28,592 nt of DNA from an uncultured Porphyromonadaceae bacterium (GTDB lineage: Bacteria; Bacteroidota; Bacteroidia; Bacteroidales; Muribaculaceae): NCBI GenBank assembly GCA_947176285.1, contig CAMWQF010000005.1, positions 1-28,592 of the forward strand. The letters are read 5' to 3'. Position 1 is the first letter of the stretch. Each line of letters starts with the position of its first letter. Below are positions 1 to 7,005 of the stretch, piece by piece. A program made the position numbers and the translations under genes. The notes beneath the pieces were generated by a model, which ran no database searches, was not told the origin of the DNA, and was given only the letters and a program-made list of their open reading frames with translations.

Positions 1-70
1 TTTTCAAGCAGAAGACGGCATACGAGATTCACGAGCGTCTCGTGGGCTCGGACATGTCTATAAGAGACAG
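1..70 (+). other. Untrimmed Illumina Nextera P7/i7 adapter (artefact)
   Basis: Bases 5-28 match the Illumina P7 flow-cell sequence. Bases 29-36 (TCACGAGC) sit where the 8-base i7 index belongs, and 37-51 match the Nextera read-2 stub. Bases 52-70 match the 19-base Tn5 mosaic end except for G-to-C at 53 and 58. The adapter ends exactly at 70, and ordinary AT-rich intergenic DNA follows. This is library sequence left on a contig end, not part of the organism, and should be masked. Confidence 0.97.
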
Positions 71-82
71 TTCCATAATAAA

Positions 83-114
83 TTTGAAATTACCATAAAA
101 AACAACTAACTTTG
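83..114 (+). promoter_or_regulatory. Bacteroidota-type promoter of the PAP2 phosphatase gene
   Basis: A -33 element TTTG (83-86) is followed after 20 nt by a -7 element TAACTTTG (107-114), which fits the Bacteroidota consensus TAnnTTTG. Transcription would begin about 7 nt further on, giving a leader of roughly 15 nt before the ATG at 137. It lies 13 nt inside the adapter junction, so anything further upstream is missing. Confidence 0.7.
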
Positions 115-136
115 CGCAACACATTAATAAATAGTT

Positions 137-733
137 ATGATGGAGATTATTTCTGACCTTGACCAACAAATCCTTTTATTCTTCAATGGATATCATACCT
201 CATTTTTAGATGAGACTATGGCACTGATCACAAGCAAATGGATATGGATTCCTTTTTACTTGTTTTTGATCGAACTTCTCTTCAAACGCAGAAGCACCAA
301 GACAGCGATCTTGACCTTGATAGCAGTAGCGCTCGCAATAACTCTGGCCGACCAGATATGTGCAAGCCTGATCCGTCCTTACGTAGGACGCCTTCGGCCA
401 TGCAACCCGGACAACCCAATATTTTCATACATTACCCTTGTAAAGAACATACACCCGGGCGGATATAGCTGGCCATCATGTCATGCCGCCAACACGTTTG
501 CCCTAGCCACTCTCCTCTCGTGTGTGATGAAATCAAGAAAATTTACCATCTTCATTTTCGCCTGGGCCATTATCGTCAGCATTTCAAGACTATATGTCGG
601 GGTCCACTATCCTACAGATCTCTTATGCGGGGCTGCCATCGGAAGTGCTTTGGGATATTTGTCTTTGGTAATTGTGAATTATCTCTCAATTGAAATTCCA
701 AAACTTTATTCGGCAATTCGCTCACGCGATTAA
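137..733 (+). CDS. PAP2-family membrane phosphatase
   Basis: A 198-residue type-2 phosphatidic acid phosphatase-like integral membrane enzyme. These enzymes remove phosphate from lipid phosphates such as undecaprenyl pyrophosphate, phosphatidate or phosphatidylglycerol phosphate on the outer face of the inner membrane. All three signature motifs are visible: R80-x6-R87P88, PSCH at 113-116 (usually PSGH), and SR150-151 with H157 and D161. About five hydrophobic segments surround them. Position 80 carries Arg where Lys is more common, a conservative change. A second ATG follows at 140. The gene has its own promoter and is separated by 190 nt from the next gene, so it is probably not part of the pectin cluster. 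Substrate cannot be read from sequence; undecaprenyl pyrophosphate recycling is the usual guess. Confidence 0.9.
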   Translation: MMEIISDLDQQILLFFNGYHTSFLDETMALITSKWIWIPFYLFLIELLFKRRSTKTAILTLIAVALAITLADQICASLIRPYVGRLRPCNPDNPIFSYITLVKNIHPGGYSWPSCHAANTFALATLLSCVMKSRKFTIFIFAWAIIVSISRLYVGVHYPTDLLCGAAIGSALGYLSLVIVNYLSIEIPKLYSAIRSRD

Positions 734-778
734 TCAGACAGATTAAAGTTTCCCATAGAATTGCCACCCTGCTCATTT

Positions 779-837
779 TCGATATCTAAGATCGATATAG
801 TTTAGTTAAAGAAAGTTGAGTCAAATTATCAAATTAT
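779..837 (+). repeat. Paired direct repeats upstream of the uxaB promoter
   Basis: Two short direct repeats lie just upstream of the promoter. TCGATAT occurs at 779-785 and again at 792-798 (13-bp period), and CAAATTAT occurs in tandem at 822-829 and 830-837. The second pair ends 11 nt before the -33 element, a reasonable place for an activator or repressor. No regulator gene adjoins the cluster start. The DNA is AT-rich, so chance repetition is possible. Confidence 0.35.
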
Positions 838-848
838 CAGACATAATA

Positions 849-880
849 TTTGCACAAACGCAAAAAAAATGTTACTTTTG
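849..880 (+). promoter_or_regulatory. Promoter of the uronate/pectin operon
   Basis: TTTG (849-852), a 20-nt spacer and TACTTTTG (873-880) match the Bacteroidota sigma-ABfr promoter. Transcription should start near 887, giving a leader of about 37 nt before uxaB at 924. No comparably good promoter was seen in the short gaps before the following nine genes, so this one may drive the whole stretch to the terminator at 17803-17836. Confidence 0.75.
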
Positions 881-923
881 CATTCAATAAGAAAACAACC
901 TATCTAAGAATCAATCTAAACAC

Positions 924-2405
924 ATGAAAGTTCTTAACAAACTAACAGCTCCTAAAGCTACAGCCCCCGAGAGAATCATCCAGTTTGGAGAAGGCAACTT
1001 CCTCCGTGCATTCGTAGACTGGATCGTAAAGAACATGAATGAATCTACTGATTTCAACTCTTCAGTGGTAATCCTTCAGGGCACACCCGACGATTTTGCC
1101 ATGAAACTTCTTTCTGCGCAAGACTACATGTATACCGTCAATCTCCAGGGCCGTCTTAATGGAGAAATTGTCAACTCTTTCAAGAGAGTCGACGTCATTA
1201 GCCGCGGCCTCAACCAATGGGGACAACATGATGCAGTGCTTGGATTAGCAGTTCAACCGGAAATTCGTTTCGTGATCTCTAACACTACCGAAGCCGGCAT
1301 CGCGTTCGATCCGGAGTGCAAACTCAATGACGCACCTCCAGCTTCCTATCCTGCAAAACTCACCCAGATACTCTATACCCGCTATAAAGCATTCAATGGC
1401 GATCCAAAGAAAGGACTTATCATCATGCCATGTGAGTTGATTTTCGAGAACGGTCACCACTTAAAGAAGTTCATCAACGACTATATCGACCTCTGGAAAG
1501 ACCAACTCGGCGAAGACTATGAAGGGTTCAAGAACTGGTTTAACACCTACAATTATGTATGCGCCACTCTTGTAGATCGAATCGTTCCCGGCTTCCCTCG
1601 CAAGGAAATCGGCAATATCCAAGAGAAAATTGGATACAAAGACAATGTAGTGGTGCAAGGAGAAGCATTCCACGTATGGGTGATTGAACGACCGGAAAAC
1701 ATGAGCATTGAGGAACTCCGTGCCGAATTCCCGGCAGAAAAGGCAGGCCTTAATGTTATCATTACTGATTCAGAAGCTCCATACCACGAGCGCAAGGTGA
1801 CGCTGCTCAATGGCCCGCATACAGTGCTCTCCCCTGTCAGTTATCTGAGCGGAGTCGACATCGTGCGCGACGCTTGCAACCATCCTGTAATCGGCAAATA
1901 CATCCACAAGGTTCAGTTTGACGAACTCATGCAGACTCTCAATCTTCCTATGGATGAACTCCAGGCTTATGGAGAAAGTGTGCTTGAAAGATTCAACAAT
2001 CCGTTTGTCGACCATCAGGTGACTTCCATCATGCTCAACTCATTCCCGAAATACCAAACGCGAGACCTTCCAGGCGTAAAGACTTATCTCGAACGTAAGG
2101 GAGAACTTCCCAAGGGTCTTGTTCTTGGTCTGGCAGCCATCATCACTTATTATAAAGGTGGCAAGCGTGAAGACGGCGCACCCATCCAGCCAAAAGACGA
2201 CCAGAAGATCATGGATCTCCTGACAGAACTTTGGGCTACCGGAGATACACGCAAAGTAGCAGAAGGTGTGCTTGCGGCTGATGAACTCATCTGGAAAGAA
2301 CACGGGAATCTCAATGAGATACCGGGTCTGACCGATCTCGTCGTTGAGTATCTTGACAGTATCCAAAATAAAGGCATGCTCGCCACTGTAGAGAGCATTT
2401 TATAA
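924..2405 (+). CDS. uxaB: Tagaturonate reductase (altronate oxidoreductase)
   Basis: This NAD-dependent enzyme reduces D-tagaturonate to D-altronate, the second cytoplasmic step of galacturonate breakdown. Its 493 residues compare with about 483 in E. coli UxaB. It belongs to the polyol (mannitol) dehydrogenase family. The N-terminal nucleotide-binding segment contains GEGNFLRAF at about 22-30, and the catalytic signature K291-x4-N296-x2-H299 is intact. Fructuronate and mannonate enzymes share this family, but the neighbouring uxaA, uxaC and exuT point to the galacturonate branch. The gene is first in the cluster, under the promoter at 849-880. A terminator-like hairpin starts 15 nt after its stop codon, so uxaB may be made in excess of the genes behind it. 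Confidence 0.93.
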   Translation: MKVLNKLTAPKATAPERIIQFGEGNFLRAFVDWIVKNMNESTDFNSSVVILQGTPDDFAMKLLSAQDYMYTVNLQGRLNGEIVNSFKRVDVISRGLNQWGQHDAVLGLAVQPEIRFVISNTTEAGIAFDPECKLNDAPPASYPAKLTQILYTRYKAFNGDPKKGLIIMPCELIFENGHHLKKFINDYIDLWKDQLGEDYEGFKNWFNTYNYVCATLVDRIVPGFPRKEIGNIQEKIGYKDNVVVQGEAFHVWVIERPENMSIEELRAEFPAEKAGLNVIITDSEAPYHERKVTLLNGPHTVLSPVSYLSGVDIVRDACNHPVIGKYIHKVQFDELMQTLNLPMDELQAYGESVLERFNNPFVDHQVTSIMLNSFPKYQTRDLPGVKTYLERKGELPKGLVLGLAAIITYYKGGKREDGAPIQPKDDQKIMDLLTELWATGDTRKVAEGVLAADELIWKEHGNLNEIPGLTDLVVEYLDSIQNKGMLATVESIL

Positions 2406-2419
2406 TATGAACCATTCAT

Positions 2420-2457
2420 ACCCGGCCGGAAATTTGCCGACCGGGTAATGTTTTTTT
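2420..2457 (+). terminator. Terminator-like hairpin between uxaB and uxaA (possible attenuator)
   Basis: A GC-rich stem pairs 2420-2429 with 2437-2446, with one C-A mismatch at 2426/2440 and a 7-nt loop (2430-2436). Four bases later comes a run of seven T at 2451-2457. This has the form of an intrinsic terminator with an imperfect stem. Because uxaA begins at 2469 with no promoter of its own visible, partial read-through seems more likely than full termination. Confidence 0.6.
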
Positions 2458-2468
2458 ATACATTATTA

Positions 2469-3968
2469 ATGAAAGACTATATCAAAATCAACCCTTCCGA
2501 CAATGTGGCTGTTGCAATATCCGCATTGCAGAAGGGTAATGAGGTAAATATCGACGGGGTGACATTCACTCTCCAATCAGACATTCCGGCAGGTCATAAA
2601 TTTGCTCTTAAAGACATAAAGGAAGGGGAAAACATCATAAAGTATGGTTTCCCGATTGGTCATGCCAAGCATGATATCTCCTTAGGTTCATTCCTTGATG
2701 ATCATGACATCAAGACCAATCTTGCAGGACAGCTTGACTATTCAGATGTGAAACGCAAGCCGGTGGAAAAATGCCATTGCGAAGGAGGAGAACGCACTTT
2801 TGAAGGATATCTCCGTCCGGATGGACAGGCAGGTGTCAGAAATGAAATATGGGTGATTCCTACAGTAGGATGCGTCAATGGCATTGCAAAGCAAATTGTA
2901 GAGCGACTTAATGCTGAGACCGGAGCAGAAGGAGTAGATGGGATCTTCTCATTCCCTCATAACTACGGATGCTCACAGCTCGGGGATGACCACGAGAATA
3001 CAAAAAAGATATTGCGCGACATGGTGCTTCACCCCAATGCCGGCGGCATACTTGTGGTAGGCCTTGGTTGCGAGAACAATCAACCCGCTGTATTTGAAAA
3101 ATTCTGCGGTGATTATAACAAAGATCGTGTGAAATTCATGGTTTGCCAAGAAGTGGAAGGTGACGAAGTAGAATATGGAGTCAATATTCTTCGCGAACTT
3201 TATGAAAAGGCAAAGCAGGATAAGCGTATCACTCTCCCGGCTTCCAAACTTAAAATAGGACTCAAATGTGGCGGCAGCGACGGATTTTCCGGAATCACAG
3301 CCAATCCACTTCTTGGAGAGTTTTCAGATTTCCTTTGCGATTGCCAAGGGGGAACGACCGTTCTTACAGAGGTGCCGGAAATGTTTGGTGCTGAGACTAT
3401 CTTAATGCAGCGTTGCGCAAACGACCAACTCCTCGATCAGACAGTCACCCTTATCAACGACTTCAAGGAATATTTCCTTAGCCACGGCGAACCGGTAGGT
3501 GAAAACCCATCTCCCGGCAACAAGGCAGGTGGCATCTCAACTCTTGAGGAAAAAGCACTTGGTTGCACTCAAAAGAGTGGGAAAAGCGAGGTAAAGGGTG
3601 TTCTTGCATATGGAGAGAGAATACACAATCATGGACTGAATCTTCTGTCGGCACCAGGCAATGATCTTGTGGCTTCGACAGCCCTCGCTGCAGCAGGATG
3701 CCAGATTGTGCTATTCACTACAGGACGAGGAACGCCTTTCGGAACCTTCGTGCCAACGGCTAAAGTATCAACCAACAGTAATCTCGCACGCAGAAAACCG
3801 GATTGGATAGACTTCAATGCCGGAGTGCTTGTGGAGGATGCTGACATGAAGACAGTGGCTAAAGATTTTGCTGATTTTGTGCTTGAAGTGGCAAGCGGCA
3901 AGAAAGTGCACTCAGAAAAAGCCGGCATACACGAAATCGCCATCTTCAAAAACGGCGTAACTCTTTAA
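2469..3968 (+). CDS. uxaA: Altronate dehydratase
   Basis: This enzyme dehydrates D-altronate to 2-keto-3-deoxy-D-gluconate (KDG), the third cytoplasmic step after galacturonate isomerisation and reduction. The chosen ATG gives 499 residues, close to E. coli UxaA (495). An ATG at 2448 would add seven residues, but it sits directly against the T-run of the terminator-like hairpin and gives a non-family N terminus, so it was not used. Family blocks seen include a short N-terminal SAF-like region, VRNEIWVIPTVGCVNG, PHNYGCSQLG, GLGCENNQ and LKCGGSDGFSGITANP. The conserved cysteines fit the metal-dependent UxaA/GarD family. GarD (galactarate dehydratase) is the main alternative, but the uxaB and uxaC neighbours argue for altronate. 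Confidence 0.93.
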   Translation: MKDYIKINPSDNVAVAISALQKGNEVNIDGVTFTLQSDIPAGHKFALKDIKEGENIIKYGFPIGHAKHDISLGSFLDDHDIKTNLAGQLDYSDVKRKPVEKCHCEGGERTFEGYLRPDGQAGVRNEIWVIPTVGCVNGIAKQIVERLNAETGAEGVDGIFSFPHNYGCSQLGDDHENTKKILRDMVLHPNAGGILVVGLGCENNQPAVFEKFCGDYNKDRVKFMVCQEVEGDEVEYGVNILRELYEKAKQDKRITLPASKLKIGLKCGGSDGFSGITANPLLGEFSDFLCDCQGGTTVLTEVPEMFGAETILMQRCANDQLLDQTVTLINDFKEYFLSHGEPVGENPSPGNKAGGISTLEEKALGCTQKSGKSEVKGVLAYGERIHNHGLNLLSAPGNDLVASTALAAAGCQIVLFTTGRGTPFGTFVPTAKVSTNSNLARRKPDWIDFNAGVLVEDADMKTVAKDFADFVLEVASGKKVHSEKAGIHEIAIFKNGVTL

Positions 3969-4043
3969 AAGATGAGTAATGCATAGTTTTATGCTTTTGA
4001 ACTTTGACTAATTTATCATTCAACATTCATAATCTATCATTTT

Positions 4044-5459
4044 ATGAAACCATTCATGGACGAAAATTTTCTGTTGCAGACCGAAACTGCACAGAAGCTC
4101 TATCACGAGCATGCGGCTAAAATGCCTATCATCGACTATCACTGCCATCTGATTCCAAAGATGGTGGCTGACGACCACAAATTCTCTTCGATCACTGAGC
4201 TTTGGCTTGGTGGCGACCACTATAAATGGCGTGCTATGCGCAGCAACGGTGTAGAAGAACGTTTCTGCACAGGAAAAGACACAACAGACTGGGAGAAATT
4301 CCAGAAATGGGCTGAGACAGTGCCATATACTTTCCGCAATCCTCTCTACCATTGGACTCACCTTGAGCTCAAGACTGCATTTGGCATTGACAAACTTCTC
4401 AATCCTGAGACAGCAAAAGAAATTTTCGATGAGTGCAACGACAAACTCCGCAATGATCCGAACATGACTGCACGCGGACTTATGCGCCGCTACAATGTAG
4501 AGACAGTGTGCACCACCGATGATCCCGCAGACTCTCTGGAATACCACAAACAAGTGAAAGATTCCGGTTTTGAAATCAAGATGCTTCCTACTTGGCGTCC
4601 TGACAAAGCCATGGCTGTAGACAAACCAGCAGAATATCGCGAGTATATCGCAAAACTCGGTGAATCAGCAGGCATGGAAATCCGCACCTTCAATGATCTT
4701 GTAGATGCTCTCCAGAAGCGCCATGACTTCTTTGAAGAAATGGGTTGCCGCCTTTCCGACCATGGTATTGAGGAATTCTATGCAGAAGAATACACACAGC
4801 CTGAAATCGACGCAATTTTTGCCAAGGTGATGAATGGCGGAGAACTTTCTCAAGAAGAAATCGACAAGTTCAAGAGCGCAATGATGATTGTATTTGCCGA
4901 AATGGACTATGAAAGCGGCTGGACTCAGCAGTTCCACTACGGTGCTATCCGCGACAATAACTCTAAGATGTTTAAACTGCTTGGCCCTGACACCGGCTTT
5001 GACTCAATCGGAGAATTTAACACAGCCAAGAAATGTGCTAAATATCTCGATAAACTGAACAGCAACGGCAAACTTGCAAAAACAATCATATACAATCTTA
5101 ACCCATGTGCCAACGAAGTGATGGCCACGATGCTTGGCAACTTCCAGGATGGCAGTGTGGCAGGAAAGATCCAACTTGGTTCCGGATGGTGGTTCCTTGA
5201 TCAGAAAGATGGCATGCAGAAGCAGATGAATGCTCTGTCACTCCTTGGATTGCTCAGCCGCTTCGTAGGTATGCTTACCGACAGCCGTTCTTTCCTATCT
5301 TATCCAAGGCATGAATATTTCCGCCGCACACTCTGCAACCTCGTAGGCAATGACATCGAAAATGGAGAACTCCCCTACACCGGTTATGAAGAGAAACGCG
5401 TCAACCAGATGATCGAAGACATTTGCTATAATAACGCTAAAAACTACTTCAAATTCTAA
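4044..5459 (+). CDS. uxaC: Glucuronate/galacturonate isomerase
   Basis: UxaC interconverts D-galacturonate with D-tagaturonate (and D-glucuronate with D-fructuronate), the entry step of cytoplasmic uronate breakdown. Its 471 residues match the usual length of about 470. It is an amidohydrolase-superfamily TIM barrel, with the metal-binding DYHCH motif at 31-35 near the N terminus, as is typical. The 75-nt gap after uxaA contains only a small 5-bp hairpin (3981-3994) and no consensus promoter. The stop codon is two bases before the exuT start, so translation of the two is probably coupled and import is matched to the first enzyme. Confidence 0.95.
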   Translation: MKPFMDENFLLQTETAQKLYHEHAAKMPIIDYHCHLIPKMVADDHKFSSITELWLGGDHYKWRAMRSNGVEERFCTGKDTTDWEKFQKWAETVPYTFRNPLYHWTHLELKTAFGIDKLLNPETAKEIFDECNDKLRNDPNMTARGLMRRYNVETVCTTDDPADSLEYHKQVKDSGFEIKMLPTWRPDKAMAVDKPAEYREYIAKLGESAGMEIRTFNDLVDALQKRHDFFEEMGCRLSDHGIEEFYAEEYTQPEIDAIFAKVMNGGELSQEEIDKFKSAMMIVFAEMDYESGWTQQFHYGAIRDNNSKMFKLLGPDTGFDSIGEFNTAKKCAKYLDKLNSNGKLAKTIIYNLNPCANEVMATMLGNFQDGSVAGKIQLGSGWWFLDQKDGMQKQMNALSLLGLLSRFVGMLTDSRSFLSYPRHEYFRRTLCNLVGNDIENGELPYTGYEEKRVNQMIEDICYNNAKNYFKF

Positions 5460-5461
5460 TT

Positions 5462-6982
5462 ATGGCAAATACAACTCCATTGGCAGCAGCCAACCAAAAG
5501 ATGACCAATTTCCGTTGGACCATCTGCTTGCTGCTCTTCCTTGCCACGACGGTCAATTACATGGACCGTCAGGTGCTTTCCCTGACTTGGAAGGAATTTA
5601 TCTCTCCCGAATTCCACTGGACCGATGCTAATTACGGCCTTATCACTGCCGTATTCTCTATCGTATATGCTATTGCTAACCTTATCGCAGGTCGATTCAT
5701 CGACTGGATGGGAACAAAGAAAGGTTATCTCTGGGCTATCGGCGTATGGTCGGCAGGTGCATGTGCGCATGCGCTTTGCGGAATAGGAACTGAAGGCTAT
5801 CTGAATGTTTTCAAGGGGCTTGACATGGAAAATGCACATGCCCTTGTGGAAGCATCCGGCGACATTGCAGTGCTGATTGCTACAGTGTCTGTATGGTTCT
5901 TCCTCGCTGCTCGTACGGTTCTTGCTCTTGGTGAAGCCGGCAACTTCCCTGCAGCTATCAAGGTGACCGCAGAATACTTTCCGAAACGTGACCGCGCTTA
6001 TGCTACTTCTATCTTCAACGCAGGTTCTGCTGTTGGTGCCTTGATTGCACCTTTCACTATCGGCCCTCTTGCAAGATTCTTCCAGAGCATTGGCTGGGGC
6101 AACGGTTGGGAGATGGCATTCGTAGTCATCGGCGCCCTTGGCTTTATTTGGATGGGTTTTTGGGTGTTCCTTTATAAGGAACCGGCTCAGAATCCACGTG
6201 TGAATGAGGCAGAGCTCGCTTACATAGAGCAAGACAATACTGATCCAGATGAATCAGCACGCGAAAAAGCAGAAATTGAGGATAGCGAAACTGCAACAAT
6301 CCCATTCTGGCAGTGCTTCAAATATCCTCAGACATGGGCTGTCTTCTTTGGTAAGTTCCTCACCGACGGCGTATGGTGGTTCTTCCTTTTCTGGACTCCG
6401 GCTTATATCACCGACGTATTCAAACTCTCCACGTCTTCAGGCGAAGGCATGCTTATGATCTTTGTGCTTTATCTTATCACGATGCTCTCAATTTATGGTG
6501 GTAAACTCCCATCGATCTTCATCGATAATGCCGCAAAGAAAGGAATTACAGTCAATCCATATGCTGCCCGAATGAGAGCAATGTTTATCTTCGCTCTCTT
6601 CCCATTGCTTGCACTTCTTGCTCAGCCTTTGGCATCGGTATCTGAATGGCTTCCTATCATTATCATAGGTATAGCTGGAGCCGCACACCAATCATGGAGT
6701 GCCAACATCTATTCTGTAGTAGGCGACATGTTCCCAAAGAGCACAATTGCCACTATCATTGGTATCGGCGGTATGGCAGGCGGATGCGGATCATTCCTCA
6801 TTAATTTCTTTTCTGGAATCCTATTCGACTATTCTGCAGAAACACAGATGTCTTTATTCAGTTTCACCGGCAAGCCAGCCGGATACTTCATCGTATTCTG
6901 CGTTTGCGGCGTAGCTTATCTTGTAGGATGGTGCATTATGAAACTTCTTGTGCCCCGCTACAAGAAAATTGAGGTGGCATAA
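5462..6982 (+). CDS. exuT: Hexuronate transporter, MFS (ExuT-like)
   Basis: An inner-membrane major facilitator permease of 506 residues with about 12 hydrophobic helices, of the anion:cation symporter family that includes ExuT and GudP. Seen in the sequence are NYMDRQV at 32-38 in the first helix, a motif-A-like loop GRFIDWMGTKKG at 77-88, and a charged central loop near residues 245-275 that separates two six-helix halves. It is likely to import galacturonate, and perhaps glucuronate, with protons. It follows uxaC with a 2-nt gap. It is somewhat longer than enterobacterial ExuT. Sugar specificity is inferred from the uxa genes, not from residues. Confidence 0.87.
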   Translation: MANTTPLAAANQKMTNFRWTICLLLFLATTVNYMDRQVLSLTWKEFISPEFHWTDANYGLITAVFSIVYAIANLIAGRFIDWMGTKKGYLWAIGVWSAGACAHALCGIGTEGYLNVFKGLDMENAHALVEASGDIAVLIATVSVWFFLAARTVLALGEAGNFPAAIKVTAEYFPKRDRAYATSIFNAGSAVGALIAPFTIGPLARFFQSIGWGNGWEMAFVVIGALGFIWMGFWVFLYKEPAQNPRVNEAELAYIEQDNTDPDESAREKAEIEDSETATIPFWQCFKYPQTWAVFFGKFLTDGVWWFFLFWTPAYITDVFKLSTSSGEGMLMIFVLYLITMLSIYGGKLPSIFIDNAAKKGITVNPYAARMRAMFIFALFPLLALLAQPLASVSEWLPIIIIGIAGAAHQSWSANIYSVVGDMFPKSTIATIIGIGGMAGGCGSFLINFFSGILFDYSAETQMSLFSFTGKPAGYFIVFCVCGVAYLVGWCIMKLLVPRYKKIEVA

Positions 6983-7005
6983 AAATTTGCACATTGAATT
7001 TTAAC

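Noticed and set aside
730..746. Inverted repeat TTAATC/GATTAA at the end of the PAP2 gene
   Set aside because: The stem is only 6 bp and AT-rich with no T-run, too weak to call a terminator.
2448..2468. Upstream ATG for uxaA
   Set aside because: It overlaps the T-run of a terminator-like hairpin, and the added residues do not fit the family. The ATG at 2469 gives the expected length.
3981..3994. Small hairpin with T4 between uxaA and uxaC
   Set aside because: A 5-bp AT-rich stem is not enough to support a terminator or regulatory call.
5548..5570. Inverted repeat GACGGTC/GACCGTC inside exuT
   Set aside because: It is 7 bp within conserved coding sequence (the NYMDRQV region) and is explained by the protein sequence.
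5456..6232. Long minus-strand open frame (258 residues) opposite exuT
   Set aside because: It is a shadow of exuT. Its Cys/His-rich composition has no domain likeness, and exuT is clearly a conserved transporter on the plus strand.
6994..7005. TTG start four codons before the CE12-GH28 ATG
   Set aside because: The ATG at 7006 begins a standard MKK-type signal peptide, so no alternative start is needed.
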